From the NCBI GenBank assembly GCA_037576195.1, contig CM075101.1, positions 39,432,001 through 39,496,000 on the forward strand: a stretch of 64,000 nt of DNA, in the 5' to 3' direction. Position 1 is the stretch's first letter. Each line of letters begins with the position of its first letter. The DNA comes from Phytoseiulus persimilis (lineage: Eukaryota; Arthropoda; Arachnida; Mesostigmata; Phytoseiidae). Positions 10,755 to 22,116 of the stretch are shown one piece after another. The position numbers were made by a program, and so were the translations under genes. A model generated the notes under the pieces. That model saw only the letters and a program-made list of their open reading frames with translations. It was not told the DNA's origin and made no database searches.

Positions 10755-12489
10755 GATCAGATCACACTACAGTGGAGGTTCTGCCAACTGTGGGTTTCAC
10801 GACTTTCTTCCATACGAGCCCTCACTAGAACGCGTCACACAGGCACAGGGAATGTCAGCTTATTCGGCAATGGGTACAAGGGAGACTTTTGATGCGGACG
10901 GTCCTGCTCTATCCTAATACCTGTTTAAAGGTCCGGCTTAGCGACGATAACTGATTCCACGTCGCATCGTTTTCGAAATCACTGGCCAAACAGAGCAGAT
11001 ACCGCGACGAATCCCTCGCTGCTCCGACGGACTCGTCGAACACGGATCATTGGCGCGCTTTGCGTAAACTACAATCGAAACGTTCGAGGGTACACTTTTT
11101 GGGAAAGACGGGACCGCGAGTCCTTCCCGGACTCCATCAGCTCATTTCATCAGATTTTCCGCTCTATGAACCCGCACGCTTTCTCCAGTTATCCTACAGG
11201 ATTAGCAGTCTCCGCCGACCCTGCACCGTTCCCGTTAACTCTCTTAGCGGAAGTCGTCGCTAAACGTTTCGCTCGTAGAATTTCCGTTCGAATTCATGAT
11301 CCTCGTCTAGAGCTTCCCTCCAGAATAGCCATGCAAGCGTGAGGAGTTTCCCTCGACATCGAAAATCCGGTCATTCATAAGGACGCCGGAAGCGACTCCG
11401 GCTCGACGACGATCTCGGATTTGCGAAACGGATTTGGAATTCGCGAGCAACTCTTGACATTTCAATGGATCGTTATGGATGGAGCAAGGGGGCGCGGTGG
11501 GAGGGAAAGATCTGTCCCCTTTCCACGTGCAACTCTGAGAAGCGTTAGCTCAAGGAGGAACTAGGACTGGAAAATGTGTTCGATGAGCAATCCAGTTGCC
11601 TGTATAACGCTCAATTCTGTAACCGGCGCTCCTGTCGTGGGATCAACAGGCTTTGTGTCGTTGCCTCCGCGGGAATGAGTAGATCACGGCTGACTTAACG
11701 TCAAGATGAGTGTTTGCAAAAGCAGCAATGGCGGTGCAAGTCTGTTTTTTGAGAAGCGAACGTGGGCGACGGAATCTTTTTGATATATTCTGTAGTTTCT
11801 CCTTACAAACCATATCGGAGATCGAAACAACTCCAAATGCTTCTAGGGTCGGATGAAACTTGATCATTGCAATGATGAGATCATACGAAAGAATGACAAA
11901 ATGAAGCCTTTACATGGTATCACAAACAGAAGGCCAGTCGTTCGTTTTCTGCCTTTGCGACGCGGTCGACCGTCGAATCCGGGCTCCTGAGGAGATCCTA
12001 GGGTACATCGCTCTCAATTGGTTATCAGAGTGCCGAAAACATCCCATGTCGCTCATCGCTGACCGAAGGTAATTTTCGATCCGATTTAGGGCACTTGAAC
12101 TGCATTGTCTGCATTGAGCTCCATTCTGGGCTTCTGAGCTGGGTGCAACGGAGGAAATTAATTCAACGAAAGAATCGACCTGGGCGGCCTTCAAGAGGGG
12201 AAAAGGCTGAAAACTCCAGGAATACGTTGTTTTCACACCGGGAACACGATCCTGCTGTATTCAGGAAGATCCGCCGCGGTGGGCCACTTAACCGGCTTCA
12301 CCCTCTTCGATCGAAGGAAATGGCGTTTGGATACAAGGATCCGATTCAAACGAGCGTTGTTCTGATGGAACGGAGCGATTACTAAGCAGAAAATGTGGGG
12401 GGGGGGGGGGGGGGGGAATCGACCTTTGATCTGAATAAGCGGGCGCTCTCTATTACAATACCGTATTCTCTCTAATACAAGTGCAATAC
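10755..12489. other. Region upstream of the receptor kinase
   Basis: The first about 300 bp (10755-11070) matches the region upstream of the truncated paralogue at about 31960-32160, so promoter sequence was duplicated with the gene. The rest (11070-12489) contains only short ORFs with no recognisable domain and a 20-G homopolymer. I see no RNA gene or transposon terminus. Confidence 0.4.
12397..12416. repeat. Homopolymer run of 20 G
   Basis: An uninterrupted G20 directly precedes the rearranged block. It could be a real microsatellite or an assembly or scaffolding artefact. Confidence 0.9.
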
Positions 12490-13203
12490 ACTATTCACAT
12501 GTGCTAACGATGAACCCGATGTGCCATCTTCCAGATCTTCGATGATCTGGGCCCTTTGTTGGACAGTCAGCACTTTCTTCGGTTTCGGTCCAATCATGAT
12601 ACTCAGCGACTGCTTCGGAGGACGTTCCAAAGCGACTGATCGATTCTCGAGTCGAATCATACATTTCCGTCGAAATTCGCTAATCTTGATGTTGCTTGCA
12701 GCTCAAGTTACATCACTCCGATGGTGAACATTCATTGAAGTGTCGTGGTACGTAGTTACATCGGACTCATTCTCAGAGGCTCGCTCTTTGACTTCGATGA
12801 GGTCTTTCCGGCAGATCAACCCGGCAGTGTCCGTTTTGTCCTTGTCGTGTAGTCAAATTGATGTGTCCCGAAATGACGCCTGAATGGTCAGCCCATGACC
12901 AGCTTCAACAATGATTCTAGGGAGCACCTTGAATGTCCCTCTGTGGCTGGCTCGTCATGGTACGAGAATAAGTGTTTTTTTCATCTGTCGGGGTTCTCGA
13001 AGTGCAGGATCGACCCACTCTGACTTGGAAATACCTATGTCATCATGGATCCCCCTCATATGTGTTCTTCAAACGAGCCGCCATTCGAAATCAGACGGCG
13101 TCCGCGTGAAAAATACGCTTCCGGTCGACATCCGGCCTGTTCCGCAGGGTTGAAATGATCGAGGTTGGAATCTGAAGGGTTGAAATAATCGGGGTTGCTC
13201 TCT
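12490..13203 (-). mobile_element. Truncated Tigger/pogo element (5' part only)
   Basis: A second copy of the transposase 5' half and the adjacent terminus of the Tigger element at 16950-19230. It starts abruptly inside the CENP-B-like helix-turn-helix coding part (RKVLTVQQRAQIIEDLEDG in the 12472-12660 frame) and runs to the same terminal sequence, followed by TA at 13204. The catalytic region is missing, so the duplication breakpoint lies inside the transposon. Confidence 0.7.
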
Positions 13204-13300
13204 ATTCGAAATGTCGCTCTCGGAGGCCCCCGCGCGGAGCGACTACGAGGCAAGAACGATTCGGGGAAGCAATAGGGATGATTCCCGGGGACAACTCACG

Positions 13301-13343
13301 GCCAGCCAAGGAGCGAAAAACTTCTCGGTATCGAGGATCTATG
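13301..13343 (-). pseudogene. Orphan first exon of a PHD-family gene, start codon lost
   Basis: A 43-nt first exon identical in layout to the family (DPRYREVFRSLAG, then GTGAGT), but the ATG found at the same place in the second unit (19370-19368) is ATA here. No second or third exon follows downstream; the truncated Tigger begins about 100 bp beyond it. It therefore cannot make a family protein. Confidence 0.7.
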
Positions 13344-13519
13344 TTTCTCGCTCCTCAGAGCACTCTGGTACGCTGTGGTAAGCGACGGAGTTTTTTTTTT
13401 GTTGGCATAGCGACATCTGGGAATGGAGAGAAAAACGCCATAAACGTCGAGACCAAAACGTTCATTGTAGAGAACAGTACACAGGCGCCCAATTACACTT
13501 GCGATACGTACGTTCGATA

Positions 13520-13527
13520 TGACGTCA
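13520..13527. promoter_or_regulatory. CRE/ATF-like palindrome TGACGTCA, copy 1
   Basis: A perfect consensus cAMP-response/ATF palindrome about 180 bp upstream (minus-strand sense) of the first exon at 13343, with a half-site-like GATGATGTCAC beside it. Conserved in all three copies of this segment. Function is inferred from the consensus only. Confidence 0.35.
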
Positions 13528-14393
13528 CGCTTCGATGATGTCACACCGGACGTGCACATGGATTTCACGCGAAGTGCTGGTAGACGGCGGAGTACTGAAC
13601 TTCCACGTCATCCAGGGTATGAAGCGGCGCTCCAGCTAACTTGAAAACTCACTTTCTGTGCTGGAATTATCCATCCCAGAACTACAGCTGGCCTTGCTGG
13701 GACCGGTTTCAAACATCGATGAGTGAAACGCAGTGCTGACGATGTTGACTCCGCCAGCAAATCCGCGAGGATGGACTCGAAGAGGTTCAACACTCCTATT
13801 GGATCAGTCCAAACTCCAAAACTCCCTTTACGTGCTCACGTAGTACTGATGTCCGTGCTCGAGATCCAGCACCGCTTTTGACAGATGCTGCGAACGCACA
13901 AGGGTATCAGACATTGGAAAAGAAATGCAGCCGTATTTATTCCGCTTTCTAGCATCCGATTGAGCACGGTGATGTTCCATTCGAACTGCGTCCATCAGTT
14001 CCGTATAGGCCGATTTTCGATCACGGTGTTCCACGACGCCATTCGGGTCGTGTTGTACGCGATGTTCTGAGCGAGTTGACCAAGAGGTCATTACGAGAAA
14101 ATAGCGCGAGCGAGTATCGAGAACAATGAGCAGTAGTGTATCATTCGTCCTCAATGCCGCCATTGATGAGAGTTGGGATGTCTCGATGGCTGGTTGTCAC
14201 GACAAACCAGTGAGTCGGCGGAAGTGGATCTGAGTGGTGGGATGGTATCAACCCTGACTTCTCGGAAGTATCTAAATATTCTCCTGGTCGAGTGTCTAAG
14301 CAGAAAGAAGCGTTGTTCTTTGACCAAAAAAAAAATTGAAACATTTATTTTTTAAATGTTCAGCAATATGTACATGTCTGTTCCGGGATGGAA

Positions 14394-15032
14394 CTACAGG
14401 CCGCGAACGTTATCAGCACATCTCGAACATCTTGCGTAGTTGCCGCCGTCGTTTCCATCGCCTTCATCCCGCCGACAAGGCCAGTGAAACTTCCTCCCGC
14501 ATTGGGCGGAGTTTGGGCAGATGACTGTGGCTCCGCTTCGTTTACACACATAGCATTGTAAGGTCTGAGCCTGGATGAACTCGTCCCGGATATCGTTTCC
14601 GAGAAGATCACGGTCCCGGAGGTCGGTGGCGTTTTCCTGTGAAGCGAAGGATGGAAGTTATTCATGAAGCGTCTGTTTCATGTTCTCTGTCAAAAATGGC
14701 CTCTTCAAAATCAGCGGCTCTTCCATCGATTACGCACCACGCATTGACGACAAGCCAGGAATGGTTTCTTAGCCACCGTGAATTCGAAATGACGTGCATC
14801 TGTGTCGCGGATATCGTAGTGACAAAAAACGCAAACGTTTTCAGGCACTGCAGAAAGAAACATCATTTCAGGTACATGAGCTGAACCATCTTAAGACCGA
14901 AGCCCACCGCCCGCAATGGGATTTACGAGGCGATAGGAAGTGTCACCATCGAGCCACACTACGCGGGTGATATTCGAAGAAGAACTCACCATCCGCTAAC
15001 AGCCGAAGAGCGTGCACTTCCAATTGATCCAT
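14394..15032 (-). CDS. PHD-like zinc-finger protein, family copy A, three exons
   Basis: Exons 15032-14990 (43 nt), 14847-14738 (110 nt) and 14636-14394 (243 nt) join in phase to 131 residues. Exon 1 encodes a short helix, MDQLEVHALRLLAD. Exon 2 encodes a first zinc-binding module, CVFC followed by about 25 residues and a C-x2-C. Exon 3 encodes a PHD-type C4HC3 finger: CYVC, eight residues, C, five residues, C, four residues, H-WP-C, then C-SR-C, and stops at ...NVRGL. The order of a Cys-pair module before a PHD of the CKxxGATVxC type recalls the extended PHD of PHF7/G2E3/PHF11 proteins, but there is no other domain. A role in binding histones or proteins is inference. Donors are GTGAGT and GTGCGT; acceptors TCTGCAG and CTTCACAG. 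Nearly identical to copy B. Confidence 0.7.
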
Positions 15033-16125
15033 TGTTGACTGGAGGTCTCCGCGCTCTTGAGAGAACTGTGGACCTCGTCGTGCGAACGAGCCTTTATGTA
15101 CGCTCGCTGACCAGTGAGATTCGGACGTCACAAAAATCGAATTCAATACGTGCAATATCAAGATTAGCGGACAAGCGTCGGACGATATGTGTGCGTCTGA
15201 TTTGACATCTTTTTTACAGGGTGCTATGTCGGACATGCATTCGCACTTCTCGTGAAGCGTTGGACAGTGGGGGACTAAATGTGCACGTTTCGCAGGGTAT
15301 ACAGCGGCGCTCCATGTAGACTGAAAACTCATTCACTCTGATGAAATTCTCTGCCCCAGAACTAACAGTGAATTCACTGATAGCATATTCGGCTCCGGTC
15401 GATGGCATCACGTTGTGGGCACACGAGGTGGTTTGAAATTCTCAAAACCATCGAGGGCTCGTCAGTACTCTGAGGCATCATCTCAATGGATTCCCAGGAG
15501 CAGTGATGGTTGGCCCCCCCAAGGATTGATGGTTGAACGAGGAGCTCCACACTTGTCAGAAAAACGGTCGGTTTGAGGCGACGACGTTCTTCAATGACTC
15601 GTTGACATCCGATATTCGGGAGAACAGATGTCACGGTTCCGTCGGAAACTTATCGTTCTGACACCTCTGTTCCTCTCCCGATGGAATGGAGAATGAGTTC
15701 GAGACTCATGTTCATCTTCCCGTAGGAGCTAGATTTCTCTGAACTGTCTGGATGGTGATTGTGGCCTGGGGAAGGATTCGATCGAGATGTGCAAGAATCT
15801 CTAAGAATCTTCCGCGCTCAAAGACGGAGAGAGTTGAACGATTCGGGGGACGCAGTGGGGAGAATCTACGAGAACGACTTACACCCGAGACGGCACCAAA
15901 ATTTGACCCGGCCGACCGAATCCCGAAATTATCTTGAGATGTCAGCTCATCCCCGGCGTTACGGGAGCATCTCTATATTTACACTCTCGGCGGAGTGCTT
16001 GAGCAGCGGGATATGAGCTCGGTTTCTTCGCAGAGAAAAATGTAACCATTTATTCTTCGAACGTTCAGCAATATGTACAGATCTGTTCCAGCATGGAACC
16101 ACGGGCCGCGCACGTTATCAGGACA

Positions 16126-16489
16126 TGTTGAGATGCAACACGCGAAAGCGGATGCATCCAAATCTAGATTCAGCAGACTCGGTTCGTACTAGAACCCACT
16201 CCACTTAAGGCGCCAAAGTAATCAATCCTTTCATCAGAAAACCTTAGAACCCCGGCTTAGTGCCGTAATAACTAACACCCTCGAAGTACTCCCCGAAGAC
16301 TCAACTCAACAACTCTCACTCTCCCAATCACATCCCATATGACCATACTCAACACCCGAATAAACTACTGTTCATCTATACGCCGTACTGTCTTCTCCTT
16401 GCTACCGTATCAGTGTCCGCGAGGTGGATCTGCCTGTGCACGGAGCCCTCTAGCTAGTGTGCCACTGAAGACGAATTTCCTCTCCAACA
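16126..16489 (+). mobile_element. Solo LTR with 5-bp target-site duplication
   Basis: 364 bp beginning TGTTGAG and ending CTCCAACA, so the termini are TG...CA with a 5-bp inverted repeat TGTTG/CAACA, flanked by the direct repeat GGACA (16121-16125 and 16490-16494). The corresponding place in tandem unit 2 (near 22170) has a single GGACA and no insert. An AATAAA sits at 16359-16364, as expected for an LTR read on the plus strand. No internal retrotransposon sequence is present, so it is a solo LTR left by recombination. Confidence 0.8.
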
Positions 16490-16949
16490 GGACAGTTCGA
16501 TTGACGCGCGGAGTTGCCGCCGTCGTTAGCGTCGTCTCCGTCCCGCCAACGGAGCGAATGGAACTTCCTTCCGCATAGGGTGGGTTTGGCCAGAGGACTG
16601 GGGCCCCGATTCTCTTGCACACCTAGCGTTGTGAAGTCTGAGCCTGGATGAGCTCATCACGGATATCGATCTCAAGTAGGACGCGGTTCCGGCAAACGTT
16701 GACATTTCTCTTCAAAAAAATAAGAATAGCAAGAGATCCCAAAGCGTCCGTTCCATTCCCTCACGAGAAGGTAGGGCTCTTCAACCTCAATGGGGATCCC
16801 CTCAATCACGCACAAAACGCCCACGACGAGACGAATAGCGTTCTTCGAGTATTTCATATTCCTGCGAAACCTCTCCTACGCCAGTAGACCGCCCGCGACA
16901 GAGCACGCAAGCACCGTTCCTTTCTGGAATGGAAACTGGATTTAAGATA

Positions 16950-19230
16950 CAGTACAGCCTCGATTATTTCAACTAATCGATGCGAAAAGATGTTGAAATA
17001 ATCGAGAGAAGGCGAAATTACCCACATTCTGAGACTCCGAAACTAATTCGGGAATGAGAGTTCGAGTTCAAACGCTAACCGATACAGACTGATACGAGAT
17101 ATATTGACGATGGAAGATTCTGAACGATGGATTCATATTCCACATGATTTATTCTGTTTAACGAGACTATTCAATTCTCCTTACCGCTGCGATTGCTCGG
17201 GCATATCCCAGACGAGTCAGGTCGCGCTCTCCAATACCTCCTTGTCTCTCCAGTAATCCCAACGCCACGTCGAAGGCCTCGTAGGCTTCCGCGACTGATG
17301 GAGGTGGAGGAGAGTTCGCTCCTTCCACCTCCGTCTCATCTCCAGAAACTCTCATCGTGAGCCTTCGAGTGATGAATCGCATCCCAGCGACTCTATAACA
17401 TTGCCCGCGTCACACTCCTGGAACCCTTCAATTTCGCGAAGTGTCTCCCTGATGTTTCCGGCTTCCACAGTACCGCTCGGTTTAAGCGGCTCGCGATCGA
17501 CGAGCCGCCGAGTTCATCAGCTTGTTCCAAGCATTTTTCAATGTCGCTGGTTTCACGGACTTCCATGCTTCTTCGAGCATGTAGCAAGCGTCTTTCAGGT
17601 TGATCAACTCAGAGAAGTTTCTCATCGCATTCTGATCTGAGTCGTCCAATGCGAAGAGTCGAGACCCGAGGCTCGTTCGATACGCTCGATCCAACGTTCC
17701 GATGACACACTGATCCATGGTTTAAAGGATGGATGTGACTCTCTGGGGCAAATATGTCACGCTGGAGAATCGGTCGTCTCTTGAAGTGAATCCTGTGAGG
17801 GGTTGGACTGGACATGGTCCAGAACGAGCAGGACTTCTCCCTGTGGGGGCCCTGTTTCCCCGTGGATTTCCGATCCTTCTTCACTTCCGGTATGAACGTG
17901 TTTTCATGCCAATCCCTCCTCATTCTCGAAACATCTCGGACTCTTCAATTTTCCGATTAAAAACATCGGAATCCAGTGAGTTCCAGTTGCGTTGGCGCAC
18001 ACCATCACCGTGACGCGTTCTCCGCTGATCTTATGGCCAGGTGCTGATTGCTCACGACGCGCCAACAGAGATTTGTTAGGGAGCACCTTGTAGAACAGTC
18101 CTGTCTCATCAGCATTATAGACGAAGTCAGTGTCATTCTCCCCAGCCTCAATGATCCTCCTGTGGCTGTTGACAAAGGATTCTGCCGCGGCTGTGACCGA
18201 CGTCAAACTCTACCCTTGCATTCCGATTTCACCGATTCCGTGGCGTGCTCTGAAGTTCTCCAACCAGTCTTGGCTTGCTTCAGAGTTAGGGTCACTTCCG
18301 AGGCTGGAGTTGGAATCGAGTGCTTTTCGCCCGACAGCGGCAATCCCATCGATCGTACCTGAATGAACAACGTGGAGAGTGCGACTCCCAACTTTCCGTT
18401 TCTGGGCTTTTTCATCGATTTGATATCTATCGATAGGTCTCGCTCTCGGTGTGTGTTCATGAGCGCTACAATGGCCTCGGAATTCTTCTCTCGATGAGAG
18501 ATGGTGGTCCTTGTTACACTATTCACATCTGCTAACGATGAACCCGATGTGCCATCTTCCAGATCTTCGATGATCTTGGCCCTTTGGTGGACAGTCAACA
18601 CTTTCCTCGGTTTCGGTCCAAACACGGTATTCAGGGACTGCTTCAAATGATGTTCCAAAGTGACTGATCGATTCTCGAGTCGAATCATATATTTCCGACG
18701 AAATTCGCTAATCTTGATGTTGCTTGCAGCTCAAGTGACATCACTCCGATGGTGAACATTCATTGAAGTGTCGTGGTACGTAGTTACATCGGACTCATTC
18801 TCAGAGGCTCGCTCTTTGACCTCGATGAGGTCTTTCCGACAGATCAACCCGGCAGTGTCCTTTTTGTCCTTGTCGTGTAGTCAAATTGATGTGTCCCGAA
18901 ATGATGCCAGAATGGTCAGCCCATGACCAGCTTCAACAATGATTCTAGGGAGCACCTTGAATGTCCCTCTGTGGCTGGCTCGTCATGGTACGAGAATAAG
19001 TGTTTTTTCCATCTGTCGGGGTTCTCGAAGTGCAGGATCGACCCACTCTGACTTGGAAATACCTATGTCATCATGGATCCCCCTCATATGTGTTCTTCAA
19101 ACGAGCAGCCATTCGAAATCAGACGGCGTCCGCGTGAAAAATACGCTCCCGGTCGACATCCGGCCTGTTCCGCAGAGTTGAAATGATCGAGGTTGGAATC
19201 TGAAGGGTTGAAATAATCGGGGTTGCTCTC
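16950..19230 (-). mobile_element. Tigger/pogo-type DNA transposon, about 2.3 kb
   Basis: The left end starts CAGTACAGCCTCGATTATTT after TA (16948-16949). The right end is a diverged inverted copy (TTGAAATAATCGGGGTTG) ending at 19230 before TA (19231-19232), fitting the TA target duplication of Tc1/mariner/pogo elements. Next to the left terminus is a perfect 15-bp inverted repeat (16959-16973 with 16992-17006). Inside is a decayed transposase. It sits in intron 1 of a zinc-finger family pseudogene. Confidence 0.8.
17167..18688 (-). pseudogene. Tigger-like transposase, frameshifted
   Basis: The N-terminal part (frame 18688-18203) has a CENP-B/pogo helix-turn-helix (RKVLTVHQRAKIIEDLED). A different frame (18206-17904) carries the first catalytic block, YNADETGLFYK, followed by ERVTVMVCANATGTHWIP. 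Further frames have LLVLDHVQSNP near 17830 (usual LLLDNAPSHP, second acidic residue) and MDQCVIGTLDRAYR (17718; usual MDQGVI). The C-terminus (17382-17167) is a helical tail ending AIAAVRRIE, as in Tigger proteins. At least two frame changes separate the blocks, so no active enzyme can be made. Confidence 0.8.
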
Positions 19231-19546
19231 TATTCGAAATGTCGCTCTCGGAGGCCCCCGCGCGGAGCGACTACGAGGCAAGAACGATTCGGGGAAGCAA
19301 TAGGGATGATTCCCGGGGACAACTCACGGCCGGCCAAGGAACGAAAAACTTCTCGGTATCGAGGATCCATGTTTCTCGCTCCTCAGAGCACTCTGGTACG
19401 CTGTGGTAAGCGACGGAGTTTTTTTTTGTTGGCATAGCGACATCTGGGAATGGAGAGAAAAACGCCATAAACGTCGAGACCAAAACGTTCATTGTGGAGA
19501 ACAGTACACAGGCGCCCAATTACACTTGCGATAAGTACGTTCGATA

Positions 19547-19554
19547 TGACGTCA
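19547..19554. promoter_or_regulatory. CRE/ATF-like palindrome TGACGTCA, copy 2
   Basis: Same palindrome and flanks as at 13520-13527, about 180 bp upstream of the first exon whose ATG is at 19370. Confidence 0.35.
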
Positions 19555-20420
19555 CGCTTCGATGATGTCACACCGGACGTGCACATGGATTTCACGCGAA
19601 GTGCTGGTAGACGGCGGAGTACTGAACTTCCACGTCATCCAGGGTATGAAGCGGCGCTCCAGCTAACTTGAAAACTCACTTTCTGTGCTGGAATTATCCA
19701 TCCCAGAACTACAGCTGGCCTTGCTGGGACCGGTTTCAAACATCGATGAGTGAAACGCAGTGCTGACGATGTTGACTCCGCCAGCAAATCCGCGAGGATG
19801 GACTCGAAGAGGTTCAACACTCCTATTGGATCAGTCCAAACTCCAAAACTCCCTTTACGTGCTCACGTAGTACTGATGTCCGTGCTCGAGATCCAGCACC
19901 GCTTTTGACAGATGCTGCGAACGCACAAGGGTATCAGACATTGGAAAAGAAATGCAGCCGTATTTATTCCGCTTTCTAGCATCCGACTGAGCACGGTGAT
20001 GTTCCATTCGAACTGCGTCCATCAGTTCCGTATAGGCCGATTTTCGATCACGGTGTTCCACGACGCCATTCGGGTCGTGTTGTACGCGATGTTCTGAGCG
20101 AGATGACCAAGAGGTCATTACGAGAAAATAGCGCGAGCGAGTATCGAGAACAATGAGCAGTAGTGTATCATTCGTCCTCAATGCCGCCATTGATGAGAGT
20201 TGGGATGTCTCGATGGCTGGTTGTCACGACAAACCAGTGAGTCGGCGGAAGTGGATCTGAGTGGTGGGATGGTATCAACCCTGACTTCTCGGAAGTATCT
20301 AAATATTCTCCTGGTCGAGTGTCTAAGCAGAAAGAAGCGTTGTTCTTTGACCAAAAAAAAAAATGAAACATTTATTTTTTAAATGTTCAGCAATATGTAC
20401 ATGTCTGTTCAGGGATGGAA

Positions 20421-21045
20421 CTACAGCCCGCGAACGTTATCAGCACATCTCGAACATCTTGCGTAGTTGCCGCCGTCGTTTCCATCGCCTTCATCCCGCC
20501 GACAAGGCCAGTGAAACTTCCTCCCGCATTGGGCGGAGTTTGGGCAGATGACTGTGGCTCCGCTTCGTTTACACACATAGCATTGTAAGGTCTGAGCCTG
20601 GATGAACTCGTCCCGGATATCGTTTCCGAGAAGAGCACGGTTCCGGAGGTCGGTGGCGTTTTCCTGTGAAGCGAAGGATGGAAGTTATTCATGAAGCGTC
20701 TGTTTCATGTCCTCTGTCGAAAATGACCTCCTAAAAATAAGCGGCTCTTCCATCGATTACGCACCACGCATTTACGACAAGCCAGGAATGGTTTCTTAGC
20801 CACCGTGAATTCGAAATGACGTGCATCTGTGTCGCGGATATCGTAGTGACAAAAAACGCAAACGTTTTCAGGCACTGCAGAAAAAAACATCATTTCAGGT
20901 ACATGAGCTGTCACTAGTTACGTTCCTTGAGGAACAAAATCGATGAACTCAACGCAACAGATGGTCGTGTCGGTTAGTCAATCGAGGCACAGAAGAACTC
21001 ACCATCCGCTAACAGCCGGAGAGCGTGCACTTCCAATTGATCCAT
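20421..21045 (-). CDS. PHD-like zinc-finger protein, family copy B, three exons
   Basis: Exons 21045-21003 (43 nt), 20874-20765 (110 nt) and 20663-20421 (243 nt) give 131 residues. All zinc ligands are present: CVFC plus ACRKC in exon 2, and CYVC, C, C, H-WP-C and CSRC in exon 3. Protein differences from copy A are few (for example ACRKC versus ACRQC, and RNRALL versus RDRDLL at the start of exon 3). Exons are nearly identical to copy A, whereas most of intron 1 is unrelated between the two. An open frame in both copies suggests recent duplication under constraint, or too little time to decay. Confidence 0.7.
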
Positions 21046-22116
21046 TGTTGACTGGAGGTCGTCGCGCTCTTGAGAGAACTGTGGACCTCGTCGTGCGAAC
21101 GAGCCTTTATGTACGCTCGCTGACCAGTGAGATTCGGACGTCACAAAAATCGAATTCAATACGTGCAATTTCAAGATTGGCGAACAAGCGTCGAATGATA
21201 TGTGTGCGTCTGGTTTGACATCTTGTTCACAGGGTGCTACTTCGGACATGCATTCGGACTTCTCGTGAAGCGTTGGACAGCGGGGGACTAAATGTGCACG
21301 TTTCGCAGGGTATACAGCGGCGCTCCATGTAGACTGAAAACTCATTCACTCTGATGAAATTCTCTGCCCCAGAATTAACAGTGAATTCACTGATAACATA
21401 TTCGGCTCCGGTCGATGGCATCACGTTGTGGGCACACGATGTGGTTTGAAATTCTCGAAACCATCGAGGGCTCGTCAGTACTCTGAGGCATCATCTCAAT
21501 GGATTCCCAGGAGCAGTGATGGTTGGCCCCCCCAAGGATTGATGGTTGAACGAGGAGCTCCACACTTGTCAGAAAAACGGTCGGTTTCAGGCGGCGACGT
21601 TCTACAATGACTCGTTGACATCCGATATTCGGGAGAACAGATGTCACGGTTGTCGAGTTTGCTGGGCTACAGCAAATTCTGTCGAAGGCCCCGTCGGAAA
21701 CCTATCGTTCTGACACATCTGTTCCTCCCCGGATGGAATGGAGAATGAGTTCGAGAAGCCCGTGCATCTTCCCGTAGGAGCTAGATCACTCTGAACTTTC
21801 TGGATGGTGATTGTGGCCTGGGGAAGGATTCGATCGAGATGTGCAAGAATCTCTAAGAATCTTCCGCGCTCAAAGACGGAGAGAGTTGAACGATTCGGGG
21901 GACGCAGTGGGGAGAATCTACGAGAACGACTTACACCCGAGACGGCATCAAAATTCGATCCGGCCGACCGAATCCCGGAATTATCTCGAGATGTCAGCTC
22001 ATCCCCGGCGTTACGGGAGCATCTCTATATTTACACTCTCGGCGGAGTGCTTGAGCAGCGGGATATGAGCTCGGTTTCTTCACAGAGAAAAATGTAACCA
22101 TTTATTCTTCGAACGT

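Larger units (their letters stand above)
12490..16690. repeat. Tandem duplication, unit 1
   Basis: Near-identical to 18517-22370 with an offset of about 6027 bp (13520 pairs with 19547, 14636 with 20663, 15032 with 21045 after small indels). It contains a partial Tigger, an orphan first exon, one intact zinc-finger gene and a third-exon relic. Against unit 2 it carries a 364-bp solo LTR insertion, and intron 1 of the zinc-finger gene differs. Confidence 0.85.
16060..19370 (-). pseudogene. PHD-family gene split by a Tigger element and decayed
   Basis: Exon 1 (19370-19328, MDPRYREVFRSLAG) is intact with its ATG. The Tigger element at 16950-19230 then interrupts intron 1. Exon 2 is found on the far side at 16923-16814, still exactly 110 nt and flanked by good splice sites (ATTCCAG, GTGCGT). 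Its first Cys pair survives (CVLC), but the second has become Arg-x2-Arg. Exon 3 (16690 down to about 16066) has a stop where the CYVC motif should be and is split by the solo LTR at 16126-16489. The gene is dead but the ancestral three-exon layout is still readable. Confidence 0.75.

Noticed and set aside
13608..14163. Minus-strand ORFs repeated in each duplicated unit (LADLLAEST..., RTNDTLLLIVLDTRSRYF...)
   Set aside because: They persist because the DNA is a recent duplicate. No start and splice context fits a gene; they look like the 5' region of the zinc-finger units.
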